In this document: piece by piece, positions 9,137-17,405 of the stretch
Layout: every line of letters begins with the position of its first letter
Position numbering within the stretch: position 1 is the first letter of the stretch
Origin: Tsukamurella sp. TY48
Lineage (GTDB): Bacteria > Actinomycetota > Actinomycetes > Mycobacteriales > Mycobacteriaceae
NCBI RefSeq assembly: GCF_019656655.1
Contig: NZ_BPMV01000001.1
Span: forward strand, 744,001-808,000
Reading direction: 5' to 3'
Length of the DNA stretch: 64,000 nt
The notes under the pieces: generated by a model
Told to the model about the DNA's origin: nothing
Database searches by the model: none
Seen by the model: the letters and a program-made list of their open reading frames with translations, nothing else
Position numbers and translations under genes: made by a program

Positions 9137-10375
9137 GTGGTGAAACCCGAGCGCCGGACCCGAACCGACTTCGCCGTGGTGGCGGCGATCGTGGTCGCGG
9201 TGCTGCTCGCGGGTGCGGCGGCGTGGAACTTCAGCTCCGCCCGCAAGACGGTCAGCGAGACCGGCCCGGCACCGTCGGCGGTGCCCACGCCCCTGGTCGA
9301 GCTGCCCGCCGCGCTGCGGCCGATCTGGGAGGCCGAGGCCGACCGGCCCGCGCTGAGCATGGCGGGCAGCGTGGTGACCGCCCGCGGCGGTGAGGTCTCC
9401 GGGCTCGACCCGCTGACCGGGAAGCGCAACTGGCGCTACCAGCGCGACCGGGACACCTGCGGCCTCACCTCCAACGCCGGCCTCGTGCTGGCCTACTACC
9501 CCGACGCCCGCGGCTGCGGCGAGATCACCGCCCTCGACCCCGGCACCGGGCAGCGCAAGTACACCCGGTCCGGACAGCAGGACGCCGAGGTGAACCTGGC
9601 GAGCGACGGCAGCTACGTGGTCACCCAGGGACCGCGCCGGGTGGACGTCTTCCGCTCGGACCTGGTGCTCACCGTCCAGTACGGCCGCCCCGACGTGCCC
9701 ATCAATACCGGCGTCCAGCCCCGTTCCGGCTGCACCATCGGCTCCGCGCTCCCCGCCAGCCCGTCCGTGGTGATCCTGGAGAGCTGCCCCACCGAGCCCA
9801 ACCCGCGGCTCACCGTGATCGGTTCCGCCCCCAAGGACGCCGACCGGCCGCAGGAGACCTCCTCGGTGGTGGCACCCGCGCTCGGCACCGCCGCGACCTC
9901 GGAGGCCGACGCGCCGCGCCTGCTGACCGCCTCCCGCGAGGGCGCCGTGGCCTACGTGCCCGCGCACGACGGCCAACCGGCCCGCGTGGTCACCGTGGGC
10001 TACCGCGGCGACGTGCGACGCTCGGTCGACATCACGACGCCACCCGGCGGCGCCCCGCGCGATGTCCCGGTGGTCGCCGAAGCGGGCATCGCGTCCTTCT
10101 ACACCGGCACGTCCACCGTGGTGATCGACACCACGACCCTCGCCGCCGAGATGGTGATCCCCGGAACGCTCGGCCCCGGCGCACTGGTGGGCGGCCAGAT
10201 CGTGGTGCCCGGCCCCACCGCGCTGGCCTCCTACGACCTGATCGGCCGCAACCAGGTGCGCCTGGTCACCGTGGACCGCCCCGGATACACCGGCGGCCCC
10301 GTGCTCCTCACCCTCGCGGGCCAGAGCCTGGTGGCGCAGTGGGGCACGCGCGTACAGGCCTACGCCGCGGCATAG
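9137..10375 (+). CDS. Membrane-anchored beta-propeller (PQQ-like) protein, Rv3212-like
   Basis: A 412-residue protein with one N-terminal membrane helix (about residues 14-30). A large extracytoplasmic region follows with repeated short blocks such as GSVVTARGGEVSGLDPLTGKRNW and SYDLIG, typical of PQQ-like beta-propellers. Cysteines in DRDTCGL, ARGCGEI, SGCTIG and LESCPTEP suggest disulfides outside the membrane. Two consecutive GTG codons (9137, 9140) are possible starts. It has the position and general character of Rv3212. The role is unknown; a scaffold or ligand-binding propeller is the structural expectation. Confidence 0.78.
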   Translation: MVKPERRTRTDFAVVAAIVVAVLLAGAAAWNFSSARKTVSETGPAPSAVPTPLVELPAALRPIWEAEADRPALSMAGSVVTARGGEVSGLDPLTGKRNWRYQRDRDTCGLTSNAGLVLAYYPDARGCGEITALDPGTGQRKYTRSGQQDAEVNLASDGSYVVTQGPRRVDVFRSDLVLTVQYGRPDVPINTGVQPRSGCTIGSALPASPSVVILESCPTEPNPRLTVIGSAPKDADRPQETSSVVAPALGTAATSEADAPRLLTASREGAVAYVPAHDGQPARVVTVGYRGDVRRSVDITTPPGGAPRDVPVVAEAGIASFYTGTSTVVIDTTTLAAEMVIPGTLGPGALVGGQIVVPGPTALASYDLIGRNQVRLVTVDRPGYTGGPVLLTLAGQSLVAQWGTRVQAYAAA

Positions 10376-10378
10376 GGG

Positions 10379-10400
10379 CCGAGAGCCTAGACGGTCTCGG
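10379..10400. terminator. Hairpin between convergent genes
   Basis: CCGAGA (10379-10384) and TCTCGG (10395-10400) form a 6-bp stem with a 10-base loop. It lies between the stop of the propeller gene and the 3' end of the ParA-like gene, a natural place for a bidirectional terminator. There is no T-run. Confidence 0.35.
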
Positions 10401-11211
10401 GCTCCCAGGTGACCAGCGGCGCACCGTCGCGCACATGGGCGTGCAGGCTCTGCGCCAGGTCCCGATAGGCGGTGGCGCCCTTGTTCTTCCGGCCCGCGAG
10501 CACCGTGCGCCCGGCCGCGTTCGCCTCCGCGAACCGCACGGTGCGCGGGATCGGCGGCGACAGCACCGCCAGCTCGTAACGATCGGCGACATCGGCGAGG
10601 ATGTCGCGGCTGTGCGTGGTGCGCGCGTCGTACAGCGTGGCGATCGCGCCGAGCATCGTGAGCTCCGGATTGGTGATGGCCTGCACATCGCGCACGGTCT
10701 TGAGCAGCTGCCCCACGCCGCGGTGCGCGAGGGTCTCGCACTGCAGCGGGATCGCGACCGCATCGGCGGCGGTGAGGCCGTTGAGGGTGAGCACGCCCAG
10801 GCTCGGCGGGCAGTCGATGAGCACCACGTCGAACCGGTCCGCGACCTCCGCGAGCGCCCGCTTGAGCGCGTACTCCCGGCCCGCCCGCATGAGCAGCAGC
10901 GCCTCGGCGCCGGCCAGGTCCAGCGTGGCGGGGAGCACCGTGACGCCGTCCTCGGTGTCCAGCAGCACCTCGCCGATCGTCTTGTCGCCCAACAGCACAT
11001 CGTGCACGCTGTGCTGGATCCGGTCGGGGTTGTGGCCGAGCGAGAAGGTGAGGCAGCCCTGCGGGTCGAGATCGACCACGAGGACGCGGGCGCCGAGCTC
11101 GGCCAGGGCGGCCCCGAGGCTGGCGACGGTGGTGGTCTTGGCCACGCCGCCCTTCTGGTTCGCGACGGCGAGAACGAACGGGGCGCCGTCGGAGGCGGTG
11201 AGACCGGTCAT
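10387..11211 (-). CDS. ParA/Soj-family P-loop ATPase (orphan)
   Basis: A 274-residue ParA-type ATPase. The deviant Walker A motif KGGVAKTT (residues 20-27) starts the protein and VDLDPQGCLTFSLG follows as A'. LIDCPPSLG is the Walker B region. No parB-like gene is adjacent, so this is an orphan member probably involved in positioning rather than chromosome segregation itself. It matches Rv3213c in relative position and strand. ATG start. It is convergent with the propeller gene (11 bases between them) and divergent from the phosphatase gene. Confidence 0.9.
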   Translation of the reverse strand: MTGLTASDGAPFVLAVANQKGGVAKTTTVASLGAALAELGARVLVVDLDPQGCLTFSLGHNPDRIQHSVHDVLLGDKTIGEVLLDTEDGVTVLPATLDLAGAEALLLMRAGREYALKRALAEVADRFDVVLIDCPPSLGVLTLNGLTAADAVAIPLQCETLAHRGVGQLLKTVRDVQAITNPELTMLGAIATLYDARTTHSRDILADVADRYELAVLSPPIPRTVRFAEANAAGRTVLAGRKNKGATAYRDLAQSLHAHVRDGAPLVTWEPETV

Positions 11212-11248
11212 GGTGCGACCCTACCCAGTCGTGCGCCACGATGGTGCG

Positions 11249-11869
11249 ATGAGCAATGCACCGCAGCACCGCCTCGTGTACATCCGCCACGGCGAGACGC
11301 AGTGGTCGCGCACGGGGCGGCACACCGGCAGCACGGACGTGCCGCTCACGGAGACCGGGGAGGAGCAGGCCCGCGCGCTCGCGCCGGTGATCGCCGCGCT
11401 GCGGCTGCAGTCACCGACGGTCTGGGTGAGCCCGCGCACGCGGGCCGCCCGCACCGCCGAACTGGCGGGCCTCACGGTGACCGGAGTCGAACCCGAGCTG
11501 GCCGAGTGGGACTACGGCGACTACGAGGGCCTGACCAGCGTGGAGATCCGGCAGGGCGTGGCCGGCTGGACGGTGTGGGACGCCGCGGTCCCCGGCGGCG
11601 AGTCGATCAACGCGGTGGCCGCACGGGCCGACGACGTGATCGCGAAGGCGCGCGCCGCGATGGCCGACGGCGACGTGGTGCTGGTGGCGCACGGGCACAT
11701 CGGCCGCGTGCTGGCCGCGCGGTTCCTGGACGCCGACCCGCGGTTCGGGCGGCACCTGCCGGTGCTCCCGGCCTCGGCGTCGATCTTCGGCTACGACCAC
11801 GACGGGGTGCCGCAGCTGCACCAGTTCGGCCGCACCGGCTACGACGCCGTGGGCTACGGCGGGCGCTGA
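11249..11869 (+). CDS. gpm2: Histidine-phosphatase-superfamily enzyme (Gpm2-like acid phosphatase)
   Basis: A 206-residue enzyme of the phosphoglycerate mutase/acid phosphatase superfamily. RHGE at residues 13-16 carries the phospho-accepting histidine. A second active-site histidine lies in VAHGHIGRVLAARFL, and PRTRAARTAEL supplies a conserved arginine. The equivalent M. tuberculosis protein (Rv3214, gpm2) is regarded as a broad acid phosphatase rather than a mutase. The short size and missing mutase insertions agree with that. In M. tuberculosis the next gene is entC; here it is absent and the membrane protein at 11871 follows directly. Confidence 0.88.
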   Translation: MSNAPQHRLVYIRHGETQWSRTGRHTGSTDVPLTETGEEQARALAPVIAALRLQSPTVWVSPRTRAARTAELAGLTVTGVEPELAEWDYGDYEGLTSVEIRQGVAGWTVWDAAVPGGESINAVAARADDVIAKARAAMADGDVVLVAHGHIGRVLAARFLDADPRFGRHLPVLPASASIFGYDHDGVPQLHQFGRTGYDAVGYGGR

Positions 11870-11870
11870 G

Positions 11871-12341
11871 CTACTCGGCGGGCTCGCGCCGGTACTCGCC
11901 CTCCAGCCAGGCCACCGTGGGCGGGCTGAACAGCAGGCCGAGCACCACCACCGCGACGATGATCATCGGGACGCCGACCTCGGGCCGCCCCTGCGAGAAG
12001 GCGCCGCTGATCCCGGCGAAGCCGAGCAACAGGTTGGTGAGCACGCCCAGCGTGCGACCCCACCGCTGCCCGCGCAGCAGCGCGATCCCGCCCGCCAGCA
12101 CCGCCGCACCGATCGGCAGCATCCAGAAGGCCATGCCGTAGGCGCCGCGACTGCTCTCCGCGGCACCGGTGATGCCGCGGACCAGCTCGACCAGGCCCCA
12201 GCCCAGCGCGACGATCCCCTCGAGACCGACGATGACGCCCGCGGCACGGACGGTGCCCGGGGCGGCGGTGCGGGTCGCACCCGATTGATGAGCACGGGTG
12301 CTGCTGGCGGCGGAGCGGCGCCCGCCCTGGGAGGAAGTCAC
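11871..12341 (-). CDS. Small integral membrane protein, Rv3217c-like
   Basis: A 156-residue protein with a short hydrophilic N-terminus and four predicted membrane spans (about residues 32-52, 64-82, 90-108 and 119-137). It ends in a short charged tail. A GTG at 12341 gives the likely start because it is the first start codon before the hydrophobic core and the frame further upstream shows no family features. It resembles actinobacterial DUF-type four-helix membrane proteins. The location between the phosphatase and the lipid kinase matches Rv3217c. No function can be assigned. Confidence 0.7.
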   Translation of the reverse strand: MTSSQGGRRSAASSTRAHQSGATRTAAPGTVRAAGVIVGLEGIVALGWGLVELVRGITGAAESSRGAYGMAFWMLPIGAAVLAGGIALLRGQRWGRTLGVLTNLLLGFAGISGAFSQGRPEVGVPMIIVAVVVLGLLFSPPTVAWLEGEYRREPAE

Positions 12342-12380
12342 CGGCCCAGGGTATCGGTCCGCCTGGGTACGCTGAGCGAT

Positions 12381-13376
12381 GTGCGCGCCCTGCTGATCGT
12401 CAACCCCAACGCGACCTCCATCACCCCGGCGGGTCGCGACCTGGTGGCGATGGCCCTGTCCGCCAAGCTCGACATCACCCTGGTGCAGACCGAACAGCGC
12501 GGCCACGCCACCGAGCTGGCCGCGCAGGCGCGGGCCGACGGCACCGATCTGGTGATCGTGCACGGCGGCGACGGCACCGTGAACGAGGTGGTGTGCGGCA
12601 TCCTCGGACGCGAGGGCATGCCCGACGGTCCGCCGCCCGCCCCCGCCGACGAGCTGCCCGCGATCGCGGTGATCCCCGGCGGCAGCGCCAACGTCTTCGC
12701 CCGCTCCCTCGCCGTGCCACGCGAGCCCGAGCAGGCCACCGTGCACCTCACGGATCTGTTGGAGCGCCGCAGTTTCCGCACCATCGGCCTCGGCTGCGCC
12801 GACGACCGCTGGTTCCTGTTCAACGCCGGCGTCGGCGTGGACGCCGAGGTGATCGCCAACATGGAGGCCCTGCGCGAGAAGGGCAAGGCGGCCACCCCCG
12901 CGCGGTACGTGCGCACCGCCATCCGCACCTTCTTCTCCGCGGCGCGGCGCGAACCGCAGCTCACCGTGCACCTGCCCGGCGAGGAGCCCGGAACCTGGGA
13001 GGACACCGACGGCGTGCACTTCGCCTTCGTCTCCAACGCCAGCCCGTGGACCTTCCTCAACAACCGCGCCGTGTTCACCAATCCGGGCACCGACTACGGC
13101 ACCGGCCTGGGGGTCTTCGCGTCGCGGAGCATGCGCACCATCCCGAACCTGATGCTGGTGCGGCAGATGCTGTCCGCGCGGCGGACCAAGGGTCCGAAGG
13201 TGCGCCACCTGATCCGCCACGACGACCTGCGGGAACTGCGCATCAGCAGCGCGGTCCCGGTCCCCGCGCAGGTGGACGGCGATCACCTCGGCGACCGCAC
13301 CGACATCCGGTTCTGGTACTCGCCGGAGCGCATCCGCGTGGTGGCCGACCTGCCGCCGCTCCCCCGCGTCCGCTGA
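12381..13376 (+). CDS. Diacylglycerol/lipid kinase catalytic-domain protein
   Basis: A 331-residue soluble protein of the DAGK catalytic family. The ATP-binding loop HGGDGTVNE is at residues 61-69 and PGGSANVFARSL is the second conserved loop. The C-terminal beta-sandwich ends in AQVDGDHLG, typical of DgkB/YegS-like lipid kinases. Such enzymes phosphorylate diacylglycerol, sphingosine or related lipids in the membrane. The GTG at 12381 is chosen because the family N-terminus (MRALLIVNPNAT) starts exactly there. It matches Rv3218, upstream of whiB1. The exact lipid substrate is unknown. Confidence 0.88.
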   Translation: MRALLIVNPNATSITPAGRDLVAMALSAKLDITLVQTEQRGHATELAAQARADGTDLVIVHGGDGTVNEVVCGILGREGMPDGPPPAPADELPAIAVIPGGSANVFARSLAVPREPEQATVHLTDLLERRSFRTIGLGCADDRWFLFNAGVGVDAEVIANMEALREKGKAATPARYVRTAIRTFFSAARREPQLTVHLPGEEPGTWEDTDGVHFAFVSNASPWTFLNNRAVFTNPGTDYGTGLGVFASRSMRTIPNLMLVRQMLSARRTKGPKVRHLIRHDDLRELRISSAVPVPAQVDGDHLGDRTDIRFWYSPERIRVVADLPPLPRVR

Positions 13377-13542
13377 CCGATTCCCGGGGCGGCCGAAGCG
13401 CTCGCGCTGACCGGATCGGAATCGCCGCGATTGCGGCCTACCTCACGGTTGTAAGAAAAGCATTGCAAACATGCAGCTTGTGCGGTTATTCTTGCGGGCA
13501 GTCCGCCGAACCGGCAGCAGTGTAGTACACCGCCCGCAGGTC

Positions 13543-13576
13543 GGATCTCACCGCCCCCGCTGTGAGATCCCCCACC
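13543..13576 (+). promoter_or_regulatory. CRP-like site and inverted repeat upstream of whiB1
   Basis: GGATCTCAC (13543-13551) and GTGAGATCC (13562-13570) are a perfect 9-bp inverted repeat with a 10-base gap. The right arm continues as TGTGAGATCCCCCAC (13561-13575). This contains the TGTGA half-site of CRP operators (TGTGA-N6-TCACA), placed about 20 bases before the -35 element. In M. tuberculosis whiB1 is known to be controlled by the cAMP-responsive CRP through closely related sequences. Confidence 0.5.
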
Positions 13577-13592
13577 TCCGAGCCGGAATCTA

Positions 13593-13621
13593 TTGACTCC
13601 TGCTGAGAACGTGGAAATATT
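13593..13621 (+). promoter_or_regulatory. Probable whiB1 core promoter
   Basis: TTGACT (13593-13598) matches the -35 consensus in five of six bases, and an AT-rich AATATT lies 17 bases later as -10. Transcription would start about 90 bases before the whiB1 ATG. The 340-base gap 13377-13716 also holds an 11-bp palindrome, GTGTAGTACAC (13520-13530). Nothing else was recognised there. Confidence 0.4.
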
Positions 13622-13716
13622 TGAAACGTAACAGCGCGGAAACAGTTCGGTTCACTCCGCGTTAACAGCCCGAGAACTTACGAGTGGTGCACGCGCGCCC
13701 GAAGGAGAGTACTGAC

Positions 13717-13971
13717 ATGGATTGGCGCCATAAGGCCATCTGTCGCGACGAGGATCCCGAGCTGTTCTTCCCCGTGGGTAACAGCGGTCCGGCCATCGCG
13801 CAGATCGCGGACGCCAAGCTGGTCTGCAACCGCTGCCCCGTGACCGCCGAGTGCCTCTCGTGGGCGCTCGAGTCGGGCCAGGACGCCGGCGTGTGGGGCG
13901 GCATGAGCGAGGACGAGCGCCGCGCGCTCAAGCGTCGCAACGCGCGCACCCGTACGCGCACCGCTGTCTGA
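13717..13971 (+). CDS. whiB1: WhiB1, [4Fe-4S] redox/NO-sensing transcription factor
   Basis: An 84-residue Wbl protein, the same length as mycobacterial WhiB1. The four cluster cysteines are C9, C37, C40 and C46 (ICRDEDPELFF, then VCNRCPVTAEC). The GVWGG turn follows at about residues 58-62, with a basic C-terminal tail for DNA binding. WhiB1 is an NO-sensitive regulator that binds the primary sigma factor. The ribosome-binding site GAAGGAG is 9 bases before the ATG. Its long upstream region with a CRP-like site fits the known cAMP control. A strong hairpin follows 15 bases after the stop. Confidence 0.96.
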   Translation: MDWRHKAICRDEDPELFFPVGNSGPAIAQIADAKLVCNRCPVTAECLSWALESGQDAGVWGGMSEDERRALKRRNARTRTRTAV

Positions 13972-13986
13972 CAGCTGTACTCGAAG

Positions 13987-14017
13987 AAAGCCCGGTGGCC
14001 ACAGGCCGCCGGGCTTT
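13987..14017. terminator. Bidirectional terminator between whiB1 and pdtaS
   Basis: AAAGCCCGGTGGC pairs with GCCGCCGGGCTTT around a short loop. The A-run and T-run ends make it work for both convergent genes. Confidence 0.85.
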
Positions 14018-14040
14018 CTCGTGTCCGGGGGCGGTGACGA

Positions 14041-15546
14041 TCAGGCCGGTTGCAGCGGTACCCGCAGTACCGCATCCGTCCCGCCGGACGGTCCGGCCGC
14101 CAGCGTGATCTCGCCGCCCAGTTCGGACGCGACCAGCGTCCGCACGATCTGCAGCCCCAGCCGGTCCGAGTCGCCGAGCGCGAATCCATCGGGCAGGCCG
14201 GCACCGTCGTCCCGGACGATCACCTCCAGCCGCCGGGTGGACCGGTCCGCCAGCAGTTCGACGGTGCCCGTCTCGCCGACCCCGTAGGCGTGCTCGATCG
14301 CGTTCTGGATCAGCTCGGTGACCACCATCACCAGCGGCATGGCCCGATCGGCGTCCAGGAACCCGAAGTCGCCGCGGCGCAGCACCGTGACGGCGGCCGT
14401 GGCACCGCCCGAGGCGGGCGCCACATCCGCCATGATCGGGATCAGCCGGTCGACCACGCCGTCGATGTCGACCTGCTCGTCGACGCTCATCGACAGCGTC
14501 TCGTGCACCAGAGCGATCGACGCGACCCGGCGCACCGACTCGAACAGCGCGCGCTTGGCCTCGTCGTTGCGGGTGCGGCGGGCCTGCAGGCGCAGCAGCG
14601 CCGAGACGGACTGCAGATTGTTCTTCACCCGGTGGTGGATCTCCCGGATGGTGGCGTCCTTGGAGATGAGCGCCCGGTCGCGCCGCTTGAGCTCGGAGAC
14701 GTCGCGCAGCAGCACCACCGCCCCCGCGGGACGGCCGCCCGGGCGCAGGCCCAGCACCCGCAGCACCACCGTGACGCCGCCGGTCGTCAGTTCCAGGCGG
14801 GCACCGTCGCCCCGGGCCAGCGCACCGTCGAGCGCGTCGGTGAGCTCCTCGGATTCGAACCGGTCCCCCACCAACTGCGCGGACAGCTCCGCGAGCACGC
14901 TGCCCTCCAGATCCGTGAAGGCCCCCATCCGGCGGTACGCCGATTGCGCGTTCGGGCTCGCGAAGACCACCGTGCCCTCGGGGTCGAGGCGGATGAAGCC
15001 GTCGCCCGCGCGGGGCGAGGCCTCGCCGGTGGGGTGATCCTCCGGTTCCGGGAAGGCGCCCTCGGCCACCATCTTGGAGAGGTCGTCGGCGCACTCGGTG
15101 TAGGCCACCTCCAGCGGGCTGGGTGTGCGCGGGTGGGTCACGTTGAAGTCCCGGGTGAGCACCGCGATCACCTCGCCCTTCCACAGCACGGGCACGGCCT
15201 GGCGGCGCACCCGCACCGGCCCGGTCCAGGTGGGGGTGACGCCGCGGACCACCACGCCGCCCTCGTACGCCGCGTGCAGTGTGGGCGCCTGCCAGGGCTC
15301 GACGGTGACCTCGATGCCGTCGGTGTCGTAGACGGTGGGCCGGGTGTTGGGCCGGCACTGCGCGATGCACACGTATCCGGGCTCGCGGGAATCGCTCTCG
15401 GCCGAGTCCTCGCGCACCCAAAGCCGCAGGTCGGCAAAGGACAGATCGGCGAGCAACTGCCACTCGGCGACGATCCGCTGCAGGTGCCGGGCCGCGCGTC
15501 CGGGCAGATCCGTGTGGATCGCCAGGAGGTCGGCGAGGGATGCCAT
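14041..15546 (-). CDS. pdtaS: PdtaS-type cytosolic sensor histidine kinase
   Basis: A 501-residue kinase without membrane segments, identical in length to M. tuberculosis PdtaS (Rv3220c) as recalled. A GAF-like domain occupies about residues 1-150 and a PAS-like domain about 170-270. A HisKA_2 block contains the phospho-accepting histidine in EIHHRVKNNLQSV, and an ATPase domain with RDDGAGLPDG ends the protein. The family passes phosphate to the RNA-binding response regulator PdtaR, which acts on nascent transcripts; pdtaR is not in this window. The ATG at 15546 is preferred over longer frames because MASLADLLAIH is the family N-terminus. Confidence 0.93.
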   Translation of the reverse strand: MASLADLLAIHTDLPGRAARHLQRIVAEWQLLADLSFADLRLWVREDSAESDSREPGYVCIAQCRPNTRPTVYDTDGIEVTVEPWQAPTLHAAYEGGVVVRGVTPTWTGPVRVRRQAVPVLWKGEVIAVLTRDFNVTHPRTPSPLEVAYTECADDLSKMVAEGAFPEPEDHPTGEASPRAGDGFIRLDPEGTVVFASPNAQSAYRRMGAFTDLEGSVLAELSAQLVGDRFESEELTDALDGALARGDGARLELTTGGVTVVLRVLGLRPGGRPAGAVVLLRDVSELKRRDRALISKDATIREIHHRVKNNLQSVSALLRLQARRTRNDEAKRALFESVRRVASIALVHETLSMSVDEQVDIDGVVDRLIPIMADVAPASGGATAAVTVLRRGDFGFLDADRAMPLVMVVTELIQNAIEHAYGVGETGTVELLADRSTRRLEVIVRDDGAGLPDGFALGDSDRLGLQIVRTLVASELGGEITLAAGPSGGTDAVLRVPLQPA

Positions 15547-15628
15547 GCGACCGCCTTTTTGTCGTCTCGTGCTGCCGCGTGAAACAATAGCGGGTACTGC
15601 GATGTCCGAGGCCAGGAAGGAGACCGCC

Positions 15629-15703
15629 ATGGGAAAGCGTGGACGTAAGAAGCGCGCGCGCAAGAAGAACGCTGCCAACCACGGCAAGCGTCCGAACTCC
15701 TGA
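15629..15703 (+). CDS. Ribosomal protein bL37 (24 aa)
   Basis: A complete 24-residue gene starting MGKRGRKKRARKKNAAN and ending NHGKRPNS, nearly all basic residues. It matches the tiny ribosomal protein bL37 seen in mycobacterial 50S structures. The ribosome-binding site AGGAAGGAG ends 6 bases before the ATG. It is divergent from pdtaS (82 bases) and followed by one of the strongest terminators in the window, so it is a single-gene unit. Genes this short are often missed by automatic annotation. Confidence 0.9.
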   Translation: MGKRGRKKRARKKNAANHGKRPNS

Positions 15704-15730
15704 CCCGCTCAGGTTTCGAAGCTTCACATG

Positions 15731-15769
15731 AACGAGGGCCCGTCGGCGTATCGCCGACGGGCCCTCGTT
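15731..15769. terminator. Strong terminator between bL37 and rshA
   Basis: A perfect 18-bp inverted repeat (15731-15748 with 15752-15769) around TAT, starting AACGAGGGCCC and ending GGGCCCTCGTT. It separates the convergent bL37 and rshA genes. Confidence 0.92.
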
Positions 15770-15781
15770 GTGTGCTGAGTA

Positions 15782-16063
15782 CTACTCGGAGCGGAACCGC
15801 ACCTCGGTATGGCGGAGCGTGATGGTGAGGCGCTCGCGCAGGCTCTCGGGGGCACGATCGCCGCCGCACTTGCGGCCCACGAGTGCCTTGATCTGCTGCT
15901 CGATCCCGTAGTGCGACAGGCACTGCGAGCACCCGTCGATGTGCGCCTTGAGCCGGGCCTTGGCCTCGGTATCGCACTCGTTGTCCAGGAGTAGCCAGAT
16001 ATCGGCCATCACCGCGGAACAGTCGAGCTCAAGGTCCGGATTGCCGTCCGACGAGTACGTCAC
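15782..16063 (-). CDS. rshA: Zinc anti-sigma factor RshA/RsrA
   Basis: A 93-residue ZAS-type anti-sigma factor. The zinc and thiol-switch motif H41-x3-C45-x2-C48 (HIDGCSQC) is intact. Extra cysteines at 15, 30 and about 66 could take part in the redox switch. It binds the cognate sigma factor when reduced and releases it on thiol oxidation. The GTG start overlaps the sigH stop (GTGA), which couples translation and keeps sigma and anti-sigma levels matched. It corresponds to Rv3221A. Confidence 0.93.
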   Translation of the reverse strand: MTYSSDGNPDLELDCSAVMADIWLLLDNECDTEAKARLKAHIDGCSQCLSHYGIEQQIKALVGRKCGGDRAPESLRERLTITLRHTEVRFRSE

Positions 16064-16737
16064 TTCTCAACCTCCTGATCGGCGCCGCCGTCGGCAGCGG
16101 TGCCGTCCCGCAGGAAGCCGCGCTCGCGCGCGACCCCTTCCAACTCGGTGCGCAGCTGCCGCCGGCCGCGGTGCAGCCGCGACATCACGGTGCCGATCGG
16201 CGTGCCCATGATCTCGGCGATCTCCTTGTACGGGAAGCCCTCCACATCGGCGTAGTACACCGCCATGCGGAAGTCCTCCGGGAGCTTCGCGAGCGCTTCC
16301 TTGATCTCGTCATCGGGCAGCGCGTCCAGCGCCTCGATCTCCGCCGAGCGCAGGCCGGTGGAGCTGTGCTCCGCCGTGGCCGCGAGCTGCCAGTCGGTGA
16401 TCTCGTCCGTGGGGTACTGCGCCGGCTGCCGCTGCTTCTTGCGGTAGCCGTTGATGTAGGTGTTGGTGAGGATCCGGTACAGCCAGGCCTTGAGGTTGGT
16501 GCCCTTGCGGAAGCTGCGGAAGGCGCTGTAGGCCTTCACGTAGGTCTCCTGCACCAGATCCTCGGCGTCGGCCGGGTTGCGGGTCATCCGCAGCGCGGCG
16601 CCGTACAGCTGATCGAGCAGCGGCAGCGCCTCGGCCTCGAACCGGGCCGTGAGCTGCTCCTCCGACTCGACCTCGGCTTCGGTATCGCCCTGCGCCTGGT
16701 CCAGCTCGGTCACATCCGTGATGTCGCCGTCCGTCAT
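16060..16737 (-). CDS. sigH: ECF sigma factor SigH (SigR type)
   Basis: A 225-residue ECF sigma factor. Region 2 contains [22 protein letters not shown] and the [18 protein letters not shown] promoter-melting segment. Region 4 is [41 protein letters not shown] (shown in the middle to late part of the protein). These are the diagnostic sequences of mycobacterial SigH and Streptomyces SigR. It directs RNA polymerase to thiol-stress genes. A GGAAC-N18-GTT promoter lies 64 bases upstream, so it is probably autoregulated. The open frame continues far upstream of the ATG, but only the ATG-started form aligns with SigH. Confidence 0.95.
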   Translation of the reverse strand: MTDGDITDVTELDQAQGDTEAEVESEEQLTARFEAEALPLLDQLYGAALRMTRNPADAEDLVQETYVKAYSAFRSFRKGTNLKAWLYRILTNTYINGYRKKQRQPAQYPTDEITDWQLAATAEHSSTGLRSAEIEALDALPDDEIKEALAKLPEDFRMAVYYADVEGFPYKEIAEIMGTPIGTVMSRLHRGRRQLRTELEGVARERGFLRDGTAADGGADQEVEK

Positions 16738-16800
16738 GCCTCCGAAGGCTACCGGTCGGTCGAGCACCGCTGCTCCGCTACCTGCACTCACGAATGCTGC

Positions 16801-16826
16801 AACAGCGGCGCGGCCGGGCTTGTTCC
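16801..16826 (-). promoter_or_regulatory. ECF (SigH-type) promoter of sigH
   Basis: GGAAC (16826-16822), exactly 18 bases, then GTT (16803-16801) on the minus strand, 64 bases before the sigH ATG. This fits positive autoregulation as known for SigH and SigR. Confidence 0.65.
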
Positions 16827-16849
16827 CGGCGGTCACTAGGATCGGCCGC

Positions 16850-17338
16850 ATGGGGAAGAAGAACGCCGCGGCCACGCCGGCGATCGCGGCGCTGCAGGCC
16901 GCGGGGGTCGAGTTCGCCACGCACGAGTACACGCACGATCCGCGCGCGGAGTCCTTCGGCGGCGAGGCCGCGCAGGCGCTCGGCCACGACCCGGCACGCG
17001 TCTTCAAGACCCTGGTGATCAGCGACGGCAAGCAGCTCGCGGTGGCCGTGGTGCCCACCTCCGGCAAGCTCAGCCTCAAGGCCGCGGGCACCGCGCTGGG
17101 CCTGCACCGGCCCGCGATGGCCGATCCCGCCGACGTGCGGCGGGTGACCGGCTACGTGCTCGGCGGGGTGTCGCCGCTGGGCCAGCGCAAGCGGCTGCCG
17201 ACCGCGATCGACGAGACCGCGCTCACCTTCGAGACCGTCTTCTGCTCCGCCGGGCGGCGCGGTCTGGAGGTGGAGCTGGCACCGTCGGACCTGGTGGCCC
17301 TGACGACGGCGGTGGTGGCGCCGCTCGCCGCACCGTGA
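16850..17338 (+). CDS. ybaK: YbaK/EbsC-type aminoacyl-tRNA deacylase
   Basis: A 162-residue protein of the YbaK/ProX editing family. [10 protein letters not shown] contains the conserved lysine and [13 protein letters not shown] follows in the middle. [18 protein letters not shown] is the family GxxxGGxSPxG signature. These enzymes hydrolyse mischarged Cys-tRNA(Pro). The ATG is fixed by the [13 protein letters not shown]-terminus. It is divergent from sigH and shares the 112-base intergenic region holding the ECF promoter. No promoter of its own was recognised there. Confidence 0.9.
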   Translation: MGKKNAAATPAIAALQAAGVEFATHEYTHDPRAESFGGEAAQALGHDPARVFKTLVISDGKQLAVAVVPTSGKLSLKAAGTALGLHRPAMADPADVRRVTGYVLGGVSPLGQRKRLPTAIDETALTFETVFCSAGRRGLEVELAPSDLVALTTAVVAPLAAP

Positions 17339-17405
17339 TAATCAGGGGGTGAGCGCGGTCGCGAACCGTTTGTCGACGGCCGCCACGGAAAGTAGGTTGC
17401 AGGGC

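Noticed and set aside
16738..17091. Upstream in-frame extension of sigH, as in the long SigR' form of Streptomyces
   Set aside because: The extension overlaps ybaK on the other strand and the ECF promoter, has no good ribosome-binding site, and shows no similarity to known SigH N-termini.
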